From positions 23,786,293 to 23,850,292 of the forward strand of contig NC_079514.1 of NCBI RefSeq assembly GCF_000801105.2: DNA of 64,000 bases, written 5' to 3'. Made by a program: the position numbers and the translations under genes. The notes under the pieces were generated by a model, which had not been told where the DNA came from, did not search any database, and was given only the letters and a program-made list of their open reading frames with translations. Below, one piece after another: positions 34,494 through 44,164 of the stretch. This DNA is from Raphanus sativus. Its lineage: Eukaryota > Streptophyta > Magnoliopsida > Brassicales > Brassicaceae. Each line of letters begins with the position of its first letter. The stretch's first letter is position 1.

Positions 34494-36257
34494 ATGGTAA
34501 GTCTCTATAATTTCTCTCTAATTTGATTAGTTTAGGATAGATTAGGTGGTTAGTTTAGAGAATTTAGATAGGTTTACAGATTTTATGTTAATTACTGTAG
34601 GGAATTTAGCTAGATTTATAGAATTTGTTAATTATAGATTTTTTTTAATTACTGTTTATTTTAATTTCGGAAACTAATTTTTTGCAGGTTCGTAAGAAGA
34701 GGCTTACTCCTCATTACAGAGAGATGTTCGGTGAGCCTGGTAGTCGGTTAGACCCGCCTTCTTCTTCAGCTCCCGGTTCTTCGGGTCAGGAGACTTTCCC
34801 CGAGACTCAGTCTCCTAATGTGCCTCCTCCAAAGGCTCCTCCTGTGCCTCCTCCGATGGCTCCTCCGATGCCCGCCGCGGTTCATTCCGATTTGATGGTG
34901 CCGCCGAGTGCTCCTTACTCGCAGTACACTGTCGAGGACATTCTCAGTATGCTAGGCAGAGATGGTTTACAGATCATAGACCCCGACCGACCGGACGGAA
35001 CTTTCTGGTACGTTACATTATTATTTTTAATTCTTTTATGACTTTAATAAATAATATAAACTTTAAATTTGTTTTTTTCAGGTTTGGGGTTGACAATTGC
35101 CGTGCAACAGACGTAACCGAGACAATCAAAGGTTACTTCTCCATGCCACATCCGAACTGGGAAACGACACTGATCTACATCAGAAAGACGTGGTTCAAGA
35201 TTTACGCTGTAAGATATTACTATTAATTAATTATATATACTTTAATTTTTTCCTGATTTATATTTTTTTATTTTTTTAATAACTAATTATTAGTTTAATT
35301 TTTTTTTTTTGCAGCAAAAATATCATTGGTCATTGGGGGTCAGTGAGAGGGTGAGGAAAGCGTTTTACGCGAAGGTAAATGTTCGCTTGTTAGATAAGGT
35401 CTCCAACTGGAAGGGTGACTGGATCGTGAAGGGATATGAGCGTGTCAAACCCACTGAACTTACCACGGATGTGTGGGAAGGCCTCATCCGTTATTAGCGG
35501 GATCCTGACTCCATTAGAGTCGCCCAGTCTTACTCTGCCTCCCGTAACACGGTAGGTGAGCACGGCCACATACCGATGCAACACTCTTCGGGCAAAAACC
35601 CCCACGCCGGTGTCCGTTTGGAACTGGTAATTATATATATTCCAATAATTTTCTTAAATGTTTTTAGGCCAAAGAGATGGGACACCTCCCGTCTCTTAAG
35701 GAACCTTACGAGCAGACCCACAAGAACAAGGCGGGCCAATTTCTAGATGGCAAGTCCGAGCAAATCTTCAACGACGTGGTTGCTCGGATATACGAACGCC
35801 AGGCCCAGCTGACCCAGCAGTCCACCGACGGATCACCCGTCACCTTATCCACAGCTGAAGTAGATAGGTTTTACGAGGAAGTAAAATTTAACTTTAAAAT
35901 TTTAATAACAATATATATTTTTGTTTTTAAGGTTGTCCCTAGGAAAAAGGAACGTACGTTGGGGATTGGTTCCGTCAACGATGTTCCGAGAGCGACATCG
36001 TCTTATGGTGAGAGATGGGATGAGGAAGTCACTGAGCTGTGTAACGAGTTGGCCGCGAAAAAAGTGCGTTCGCAGCTCGTGTGGGTGGACTCAAGGGCTT
36101 CTTGGACGTTATAGCGGCCACAAATCCGGAATGGGATTCCATGTTGAGGAACATGCGACGACAAAATCCCATTCCAGGCGAGTCTTCCGGCACACATGAC
36201 GAAGCATATGTTACGAGGAGGAGTGAGGAATTCTTACAGGCGATGAACGATCCCTAG
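34494..36257 (+). pseudogene. CACTA second gene, Transposase_24 (Ptta/En/Spm) type, intron-containing, broken
   Basis: Likely exons are 34494-34496 (ATG alone), 34688-35007, 35082-35208, 35315-35626, 35668-35880 and 35932-36257. All inferred introns have GT..AG ends and keep the frame. Exon 2 is proline-rich (VPPPKAPPVPPPMAPPMP). Later words GYFSMPHPNWETTLIY, RKTWFKIYA and VRKAFYAKV match the family. Exon 5 has [20 protein letters not shown]. It is probably the En/Spm accessory DNA-binding protein acting on subterminal repeats. An in-frame TAG at 35495 stands where Trp is usual. A frameshift near 36075 moves the C-terminus ([16 protein letters not shown]) to another frame ending at TAG 36255-36257. 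Confidence 0.85.
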
Positions 36258-36936
36258 TTCTTTTTTTCCGGTTATTGTATTATAAATTCAAGACTTATTT
36301 ATATATAAAATATTTTGTATTGATTTTTATTTTTAATTATAATTTTATTAATAAATTAAATAATTTTAGTTATCTTTTAATCATATTTTAAAATTCTGTA
36401 AAATAAAAACGAATTTTATTAATAAAATTCGTAGCTATTTTACGACTTATTTACGTGGAAAGTTTACGAGGAAATGACGAAGATTTCTCAATGAGTACAT
36501 TACGAGGAAATAATTTCGTGGTATTTACGTGTAGTTTACGAGGTTACTTTTCGTGGTATTTTCGTGTTATTTACGAGGATTTGTTTTCGAGGTAATTACG
36601 AGGAAACAAAGCGACCTCCTTACGTGGAAACATTACATGGTCATTACGACGAAATGTTTACGTGTAATTTACGAGGAATTGTTTTCGTGGTAATTACGAG
36701 GAAATATAGCGAGCTACTTACGTGGAAATATTACGTGGTCGTTACGACAAAATGTTTACTTCTTCTTTACGACAAAATATTTACTCCGCTAATTTACGAG
36801 GAATTGGCGAAGAAATATGAGTTACGACGAACGATAAATTACGAAACATCTTTCCTCGCTTATTTCTCGTAACACCTTTTCTACGACGAATTCATGAGGA
36901 ATACCGTCGTCGTTAATCTTGTGTTTTCTTGTAGTG
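36258..36936 (+). repeat. CACTA right subterminal repeats and TIR
   Basis: After an AT-rich stretch, 36420-36920 holds many copies of TTTACGAGGAA, ATTACGTGG and TTACGACGAAATG, some in ~60-bp higher-order units (compare 36590-36660 with 36690-36770). It ends with TTTTCTTGTAGTG at 36936. Confidence 0.85.
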
Positions 36937-37566
36937 ATAGTTGTATTATTTACTTTTTTTGTTGGTAAATTTGATCCATCATGCCCAAATGGAGGGGGAC
37001 CAAAAATGTTTCAGTTACAAAGTGAAAACTATTATTTAATGAGTAATTTAAAATCTATGATGGAGACTCTGCCAAATTCTCGCAGCTTTACGTTGTTGAT
37101 ATAGAAAATGAGATATATAACAAAACATCTATTATCGGATATTTTTCATAACATACCAGTTATCTATATGTTTATTAAATAAGTTAATACACAATGTAGA
37201 TTATTATTTAAAAAAGGTTTTGTATATGTCCATGAAGTACAAAAAACATGTAAAGAGGCTAAAAAGGAACGGATATAGAAGCAAGTCATAAAGAAGATTG
37301 TAAAGATTCTGGACAAAGTTAATCCATATGTTCATCAGTTTAGATCAGCCAGAGATATATTTCATAGTAATCCAGTGGCTGTTGCATATGCGAATTGTCG
37401 AGAGGACATAAGGAATTATGATACACCTACTACAATTGAAGTAGCAGCATTATTTCGAGAAGATTGCAATATGTAAATGGATAAAAGAGATATTGTTTTA
37501 CAAGAGAAGCAAACATGTTATCTTTAGAGTTATCTTTAGAGTATAAGTGAAATTCATCCAACTTAT
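36937..37566 (+). pseudogene. Helitron helicase, middle part
   Basis: After the ATA duplication the frame reads GKFDPSCPNGGGPKMFQLQ and NYYLMSNLKSM. In shifted frames it goes on through KFSQLYVVDIENEI to NPYVHQFRSARDIFHSNP (about 37320-37380) and TPTTIEVAALFREDC, then RISEIHPTY just before the small LTR element. These are the Helitron_like_N blocks in family order. Several frameshifts and stops (for example TAA near 37474) break it. It joins 19619-20123 on the left and 38884-39060 on the right. Confidence 0.8.
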
Positions 37567-37923
37567 TGATGCAGATAAATATTTGGAATATTTCCATTTA
37601 TCTTATTATTTATTTTATAAATTATTTGATAATTATCTTAATGTTTTAAGGTTTTATGATTTTTTATATATAGTCTTTTAGACTCTATGGTTGTGGGGAG
37701 TTTTTGATGATTAATACAAGGAGTTTTCCAGAAGAGGTTTTGATAAACCACTGAGAAGAGTATTCTCAAACCCTAAAGAGGTTTTTATAAACCACTGTGA
37801 AGAGTATTCACAACCCCTAAGAGCTTTTAGTTAAGCACTGTGAAGAGTATTCACAAACCCTAGATTCGTGTATTCTTGGAATAAACGAATCTAATTCTAT
37901 CCCTAGAAGCTTTCGCTACATCA
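37567..37923 (+). repeat. Small LTR element, 5' LTR
   Basis: 357 bp, nearly identical to 38522-38878. It contains three copies of a ~45-bp phrase with CACTG(T/A)GAAGAGTATTC, each followed by AAACCCTA-like words. The primer site TGGTATCAGAGCC is at 37926-37938. Confidence 0.92.
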
Positions 37924-37964
37924 GTTGGTATCAGAGCCAAACGGTTCTATTATATTGATCGCAG

Positions 37965-38663
37965 ATGTATCTACAACAACAATCACTAGCTGAGATCTTA
38001 GAAAAGCTTAAACAAGATCAGATCTTGGAAAAGCTTAAACAAGATCTCAACAAGATTTATAAGAAGTTAGAACATGATTTCTGCACGGCATTAAATAAAT
38101 TCGATGAGGCATTAAAGAAAAGAGAAACGGCACGAGCTCAAGATGTGCAATTGGATGATGATGAAGACGAGGAGAGCTTTATCGAAGAAGATATATGTGT
38201 TGTCGACTCTGTCTATAAAGATGAAGTTTGTGCAAAATTCGGACGGGGCGAAATCTGTGTAAAATCTGTGCAGAACGATTTTCGTGCAAAAATAGGGCGA
38301 AGTTGTATTGATGAAGATTTTGGGCAGAATCTTAATTATCTGTTATGTGCAAATTTTGTGCAAAAACGGATTTTTGAAGATTCAAGTTACAATCGGATTC
38401 GTGCAAAAATCGTGCGATACAAGCTATTGAAGATTCGAGGAAGAGTTTTTCTTGGAAAATGTTCTGGACTCGAAGACTATGATCAAGATTCGAGGACGAA
38501 TCTTCTTCAACCCGGAGAGAATGATGCAGATAAATATTTGGAATATTTCCATTTATCTTATTATTTATTTTATAAATTATTTGATAATTATCTTAATGTT
38601 TTAGGGTTTTATGGTTTTCTTATATATAGTTTTTTAGACTCTATGGTTGTGGGGAGTTTTTGA
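37965..38663 (+). CDS. ORF of the small LTR element, Gag-like coiled coil, 232 aa
   Basis: The ATG at 37965 lies 26 bases after the primer site. Residues ~8-55 are a Lys/Leu/Glu-rich coiled coil (EILEKLKQDQILEKLKQD is an internal repeat). Residues ~60-80 are strongly acidic (DDDEDEESFIEED). The middle has repeated GTGCAAAA-encoded words (CAKFGR, RAKIGR, CANFVQ, RAKIV). Near residue 180 the peptide SRTNLLQPGENDA crosses the polypurine tract, and the frame continues ~45 codons into the 3' LTR. No known enzyme domain. It probably derives from the N- and C-terminal pieces of a longer Gag-Pol. The frame is fully open. Confidence 0.6.
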   Translation: MYLQQQSLAEILEKLKQDQILEKLKQDLNKIYKKLEHDFCTALNKFDEALKKRETARAQDVQLDDDEDEESFIEEDICVVDSVYKDEVCAKFGRGEICVKSVQNDFRAKIGRSCIDEDFGQNLNYLLCANFVQKRIFEDSSYNRIRAKIVRYKLLKIRGRVFLGKCSGLEDYDQDSRTNLLQPGENDADKYLEYFHLSYYLFYKLFDNYLNVLGFYGFLIYSFLDSMVVGSF

Positions 38664-38878
38664 TGATTAATAAAAGGAGTTTTCCAGAAGAGGTTTTGAT
38701 AAACCACTGAGAAGAGTATTCTCAAACCCTAAAGAGTTTTTATAAACCACTGTGAAGAGTATTCACAACCTCTAAGAGCTTTTAGTTAAGCACTGTGAAG
38801 AGTATTCACAAACCCTAGATTCGTGTATTCTTGGAATAAACGAATCTAGTTCTATCCCTAGAAGCTTCCGCTACATCA
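38522..38878 (+). repeat. Small LTR element, 3' LTR
   Basis: 357 bp, same ends as the 5' LTR, followed by CTTAT and the Helitron helicase remnant. Confidence 0.92.
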
Positions 38879-39060
38879 CTTATCTAGCACTTCGTATCTG
38901 TTTATCTTTATATATGGTGACGATGGATTCAGATTTGGTATATAATAAAAGAGCAATTTATGCTACTGCAAAGTTTAAGATGACTAATATCAATGTGAGA
39001 CAGTGATTTTCTTTCTGGATCCAGGAAGGAGAATGAATGTTGTAGGAACCTAAATCCACA
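38879..39060 (+). pseudogene. Helitron helicase, downstream remnant
   Basis: The read-through of ..IHPTYL continues here as LALR in one frame and YGDDGFRFGI near 38918-38947 in another. These match the family block that ends with a proline-tyrosine-glycine stretch. Homology fades after about 39000. Confidence 0.6.
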
Positions 39061-39856
39061 CCGCCGGTTTCCGTAAAATAAGAAAAGTTGAAAAACCCCA
39101 ATTTTCTCAGATGTCACAGATTATCTGCGAAAAACGAATACGAAAAGAGAGAGATAACAAAATAACGATTGTAAGTTGCACATAGGCGTTTTATAGAATA
39201 AGATGAATTGAGATACATAGTTTCACCGAAAATAGGATGCACATGAAATTGTTAACAGCAGAGAATCGCAGAATAAAAGCAGAGAAACGTTCTAATTACT
39301 AAACTTCCTATTCAAGCCGTCTAAGTTCTAAATTCTCCTAAAGCTAACTGAAATTTCCTAGGTCTAAATTTTCGAATGCGGTGCTCCTTGCTTGAGCTCT
39401 TCATATATGTCTTCAATGTCGGTTGCCCCTTTTTCCCCTTTGCCTTTGAGTCGAAGTTTATCTCTTTGACATTTATCTTTTCCTGCGCATAAGAGATAGA
39501 CCTTCATAGTAATTTTGGGATCATTCTCATCCAAGACCGCAAGTGGGCTTTAAACGCATTTTAGACTTTTTTGAACCGTTTTTTTATCTTGAGCGTTTTT
39601 ACAGTTTCTTCGAGAAATCACCTTTGGTACAATGTCGGTTTTATGTAATAGTTCAAATCAATTGTATAGTCAATGGGGACATGGTGTTTAAGTTAACATT
39701 TTCCATTTTATACGGTCGATTCGAGCTTATAAGAGGATATGAGTTGTTTTTCGGTTTTCATAGTAAAGTTTCAACAACAACCCCAATCGAGGTGAAACAA
39801 GAAACATTTCAGTCGAGATCCAAAGGAGGATATTTTGGTAACCATACAGTCTTTCC
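39061..39856. other. Unclassified intergenic sequence
   Basis: No ORF with recognisable content (39543-39878 reads MGFKRILDFFEPFFYLERF.. but has no known match). No paired LTR or TIR was found. It leads into the minisatellite. Confidence 0.45.
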
Positions 39857-40015
39857 CATTCGCCATATGGAGGGCTGAACATGGTTCGTCCCGCTCGCTA
39901 TATGGCGAGCAAGGCTCAGATTATCCCGCTCGCCATAAGCCGGGCTCCGATCATCCCGCTCGCCCATAATCCGGGCTCCGATCATCCCGCTCGCCATATG
40001 GTTAGTCGGGCTTGG
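39857..40015. repeat. Palindrome-rich ~30-bp minisatellite, left part
   Basis: About five units of roughly 30 bp, each with CCCGCTCGCCATA followed by a variable half and GGGCT. The core CTCGCCATATGGCGAG is a perfect palindrome in some units. The last unit is cut by the E1 element at CTTGG, and the array resumes at 63895. Confidence 0.85.
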
Positions 40016-41009
40016 TGATAGAACCAAAATAGAGCACCGTCCTTTTTGGTTCATGGACACGGCCCAAGGTGGCGACCTTGTCGACCAGGTAGACCTAGCC
40101 GAGGTTTTCTCATCAGATTATGCTAGTTCCCTTATCATCTATGCAATCTTGGATGAGCTGAATACTCAAGTGAGCTGAACTGACACTATCATGGACGAGC
40201 TGAGCTGGAATAACACTCACCCGGACGACCTGAGCAAGGTCGTTCGATCTTCCAAGCTGGTTCGACCATCAAACCACCCGAGAAGCAACACAGACATACG
40301 TTCATTGTTCGAAGCATATCTTCTAAACCATGATGTTTCTTCGCGTGAAAATTCTTGGATAATGTGCTCAACTCAATTATGGAACTCCTCGAAAAAGAAT
40401 CAGATCAAACGGAGTTCAGATGAGGGAGTTATGCCATGTACAAATCATGTGATATTCAGTTCTCGCGAATTCAGATATGTGTGGACCGTCCCGCGTGTTT
40501 CCTTATTCTTCCCAGCATGGAGTGCACGACCTGAATGAACCTGGACAGTAGCAAGGATCACTTTGACTGGTCTTCATCAGTTTCCGCAACCTTGACCAAG
40601 AATACATCATTTTCCGCAACTTTGGCTCAATAATAATTATCTAGTCAAATGTTGTCTTTTTCTATGCATTGTTTTCTGCATTTTTTATTTATTTCTCTTT
40701 GACTACAAACCTTATAAATATGTAATCTCTGCAAAGAAATAAAAATCAGATTGTTTTTTCCTTTTTATTAGTTTTCACTATTTGTTCTTTGTTAGAACAT
40801 TTCTCAGTTTCTTGGTGAGGTTATCTCCAAGTTTCGATCCTTCTTTTGTTGGACCGGTGCGTCATATCCGGCAACGATCGAAGTCTGGTAGTATCATTGG
40901 GCCTTCCGCAACCCTTTGTGTCACCATTCATCCCATCAGTTCTCAATCCTCCTGGATCTGAGTCCATATCATCCATACCGAAAGAGTGATCCTTATTTTG
41001 GTTCTATCA
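40016..41009 (+). repeat. E1 5' LTR (994 bp)
   Basis: The first ~520 bases are open in places (40191-40538 reads MDELSWNNTHPDDLSK..), continuing the peptide that enters the 3' LTR. A TATA-like TATAAATA is at 40713-40720 and AATAAAAAT follows near 40739. It has ~70 bp (about 40752-40830) absent from the 3' LTR. Confidence 0.9.
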
Positions 41010-41011
41010 TT

Positions 41012-41024
41012 TGGTATCAGAGCC
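41012..41024 (+). other. Primer-binding site of E1, Met-tRNA type
   Basis: TGGTATCAGAGCC starts two bases after the LTR end. Confidence 0.9.
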
Positions 41025-41472
41025 ACTCTCTCGGTAACTCTATTTCAATCCATTTTTCTCATCTTCCATCTTCTTCATCTAAAAATCTTTGTCTATCTAT
41101 CTTGAACCCGGACCCCTCATTACCCCCATATATATAAAAAAAAAGAAAAGATTTATCAAAAGAAAAAAAAGAAATTCAAAGTTTGATTTGTGGTGTGGTG
41201 GTGGAAGAGAAAGCCCTCTGGCCGAAGAGAAATCCGGCCTTTGAGGTGGTTAAGGCGGGTTCCCATTTAAATCTATTATCTTTCTATCTTAAACACTTTG
41301 ATCTTGCTTGGATTTGCCCATTGGGATTCCTTGATCTGTTCTCTTTGAACATTGAGAAGAAACTTTGTGTGATCACCATAAATCTGAGAGAAACAGTTGT
41401 GTGGGTGAGGATCAAACACTTGAGAGTGTAAGATTTTTTATCTAACTTTTGTGTTGAGATTTTCAGGTTAAG
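41025..41472 (+). other. E1 leader
   Basis: About 450 bases between the primer site and the long ORF. It includes a purine run (AAAAAAAAGAAAAG near 41138). ORF 41183-41431 has no recognisable domain, and I do not call it a gene. Confidence 0.6.
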
Positions 41473-44056
41473 ATGTTTGGTATTTTAAGCCAAAGTAGCA
41501 AGGAGAACTCCCCACGACCATCTGTCTCTCAAACTCCATTTAAATATTCTTTGAACAATTTTGATGAGTTTGTTAGTGTGCAGGAAAAGCCAAACCAAAG
41601 GTGCAAAGAAACGATCAGAGATGTGGCTGGTCCAAAGAGGCGATCCTTTCAGTTTGATGTCCAAGAGATCTGTGACAACTTTGAGAAGGGAATAATGAAA
41701 GCCCTCAAGAACATCAGTCAGAGCCACAAGAAGAGCATATCCACACGTGCACCTGTAGCTGAGCCATCCTTGTTCATCAGTAAGACAACCCAAGGTGAAT
41801 CTGAAAACCAATTTGAAAAACTTAAAGATTTTTCGGATTCTTTACCTATTTTTGATAAATCTGATGAAGAGCCAATTGAAAGCTTGATGATTTGTGAAAA
41901 AGATTGTGATCTTCCTTCTCTTGAAACTGAGTTTATGAATGATAATGAACAGACTATTGCTGAACTAACCTTTTTGCAATCGGAGCATCCGAGTAGTCTT
42001 GTTTTGTCTCCACAGGTTTTTGAGGAAGAGCCACTGGACTATCCACATCAAGGGCCACGTCTTGACTCTACTGAACCCTTGGATGAAGATCTAGGTCCTA
42101 TCTTTGATGAGGAGGACGAACCTAGTCCAGTCTTTGATGAGCAAGCAACAAGCATCACATCCATCGCTATGGAGAGTCATCTATGCTTTGATCCCGGCAC
42201 ATCTCCTCCCCCTTTGTCTCCTGATCTTCAAAAGCACTGTGAGAACTCTGATTTGCTTAATTCTCTGCCTGACATGGTTGTCAAGATTAGTTCTCATGAT
42301 GTGACTCGTTTTGGTCTTAACAAGATGAAATAATTTTGTGTTTCAAAATCTGTTTTTGAAAACATAATTAATTCTTTTAAAATTTTTAAACCTGATGAAC
42401 TTCTTGATCAACAATGTTTTCAAAATGTCAATGGCATCAATTCTGGAATTATTTTGAGCTTTTATCAGTTCTTGGAACATAACAAAGTTTTTCATTCTCT
42501 TGAAAAGTCATTTGATCATAATTCGCAACAAACCGATTTATGTGCTAGAAAATCTTTTGATTCGTTTGTTTTCACAGGAAATGACTTTGATCTGCTTTCT
42601 TCTAATCATGCACTGATCACTGATAATTTATTTGCATCCTCTTGTGCCTTGGACGAAATTTTGGTTAAGAAGTTGCTGGAACATGAATCACTTAGAACTG
42701 AAAATGATTTTTGTGATCTTGATTCTCGTGATTCTGTTTTGCAGGCTGATCTTGTGTGTTTTGAAACTGATAAGACTTGGCATTTTCTGAAATCATATCG
42801 AGATAATTGTGTTGTTTTGAGCATTGATGATATTGTGGTTTACAACACTTTCTTTGAAAACATCTTGAGTCTTTGATAGTTAATTCTCAATCTGAACTTA
42901 AGCTTGTGTGTTCAGATGTTGAGCAGGATATTCCCGTCTTGAAAATGAATACTATTGTTGCATATCTTGATAAAATTCTGGTCTGTAATGTTTACTTTGA
43001 TGTGCATCTTGACAGGCTGAAATGTGTGCTACTTGTTCTTGGAATAGATATCTTGATTTATGGTTTGAACAAGTATTTATCTTGCACATTTGATCCTGGT
43101 CTTTTAGTGTTTTATGGAGCATCCAAGAAAGACAGGTTCAGCCTCTGAGAAATGAAAGCATTGACCATGCTCAACAGCCTGAGATTTGGAGAAGCTTTGT
43201 TGCCCAAACCGGCTACCTTGGAAATGCCAGCGACATAGATTCTGTCCAAAGCGAATATCTCGGTATACAGAAGGTCTTTTGTCTTGAATCCAATTTTACT
43301 GGAAAGCTAACTTCCCAATGATTCACTGAGGCTTGGAATCACTTGAAAATCTTCACGGAGGAAAGAGTTATGAATTTTTCAAACATGCGGTTTTCCTGTC
43401 AGTCCATCTGCGAGTTCCCAGCTTTTGAAGCAGATTCAAGCCTAGTGAAGAAGCGGCCTGAGCCAAAGCGGATCATAGGATTCAAGATGAATCTCTCCTA
43501 TTTCCAGAAATCTCAATATCAGGAAAAATGGCCATGGAATCATGAAGTTATGATCCATTCTCCAAAACCGGCCAAACCTGTTCTACACTTGCTTCAATGG
43601 GAAGCTATCTGATCCAGTCAGCTTCAAACCCGACCTTGGCGACCAGGAGATCAATCTACACTGTCAGGTCCAACCCAAACCTTTCTCAGAAACTTCTTGG
43701 AAGCTAAGTGTTCACTTTCTTCTTTTTATTCTAATATGGTGCTTGAAAATAAACAGTCTTGTGATAGAGTTAACCATCTTAAGTCGGTACAGCCGAGTAG
43801 TCTTGTTTCTTTGTCACAGGAACTGAAACTGGTGGAGCAATCTACCAGCACTGAGCCAAAGGTGTTTCCTCAGTCCACTTAATGCCCAAACCAAAAGCAC
43901 TGTAAGGATCATGGGTTGATTGTCTCTGCTCTTCATGAAAATGTTTTGTTTCTAAGCGAAAACACAATTTTACTTGGTTGAAAAACGTTTTGCTTAAACC
44001 TTTTCATGAATTGTTTTCATTAAGCTGTGATTTTAAAGAGATTTGGTTTAGGAAAA
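41473..44056 (+). pseudogene. E1 long ORF of unknown function, left part
   Basis: The ATG at 41473 starts MFGILSQSSKENSPRPS. One frame runs to 42333 (286 codons), then past a single TAA to 42876, then continues in other frames to the gap. Features are Ser/Lys-rich N-terminus, acidic repeats (ESDEE-like motifs, IFDEEDEPSPVFDE), the block ITSIAMESHLCFDPGTSP, then a Phe/Leu/Asp-rich region with LVCSDVEQDIPVLKMNTIVAYLDKI split by a frameshift near 42873. There is no Gag knuckle, protease, RT or integrase. The same order in the copy at 170-3420 shows the ORF is a conserved family feature. Function unknown; it is broken here. Confidence 0.72.
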
Positions 44057-44156
44057 NNNNNNNNNNNNNNNNNNNNNNNNNNNNNNNNNNNNNNNNNNNN
44101 NNNNNNNNNNNNNNNNNNNNNNNNNNNNNNNNNNNNNNNNNNNNNNNNNNNNNNNN
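44057..44156. other. Assembly gap (100 N)
   Basis: Exactly 100 N, the usual placeholder for unknown length. It lies within E1, eight bases before the Athila-like insertion (TGCATGAA). The paralogue at 170-3420 reads almost continuously across the equivalent point, so the missing E1 sequence is probably short. Confidence 0.99.
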
Positions 44157-44164
44157 TGCATGAA

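Larger units (their letters stand above)
20124..36936 (+). mobile_element. CACTA (En/Spm) DNA transposon with nested Athila-like element
   Basis: The ends are inverted: CACTACAAGAAAA at 20124 and TTTTCTTGTAGTG ending at 36936. The 3-bp target duplication ATA is at 20121-20123 and 36937-36939. It carries two transposon genes, a TNP2-type transposase (split by an insertion at 22440-32318) and a Transposase_24-type gene (34494-36257). Subterminal regions are dense in TTACGAGGAAA-type repeats. Without the nested element it is about 6.9 kb. The insertion lies in a Helitron helicase ORF. Both genes carry stops, so it is not autonomous now. Confidence 0.92.
37567..38878 (+). mobile_element. Small non-autonomous LTR element (1312 bp)
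   Basis: The two 357-bp LTRs (37567-37923, 38522-38878) start TGATGCAGATAAA and end CTACATCA. The target duplication CTTAT is at 37562-37566 and 38879-38883. A Met-tRNA primer site follows the first LTR and a purine-rich GGAGAGAA precedes the second. The internal region is ~600 bp with one ORF. Size and layout are TRIM-like, with a longer LTR than classical TRIMs. It sits inside the Helitron helicase remnant. Confidence 0.92.

Noticed and set aside
39038..39780. Possible solo copia LTR starting TGTTGTAGG and ending CAACA
   Set aside because: Flanks (ATGAA against ACAAC) do not match and no second copy is visible.
43978..44163. ORF across the N run
   Set aside because: Most of it is translated N; only the first part is real and is included in the E1 pseudogene.
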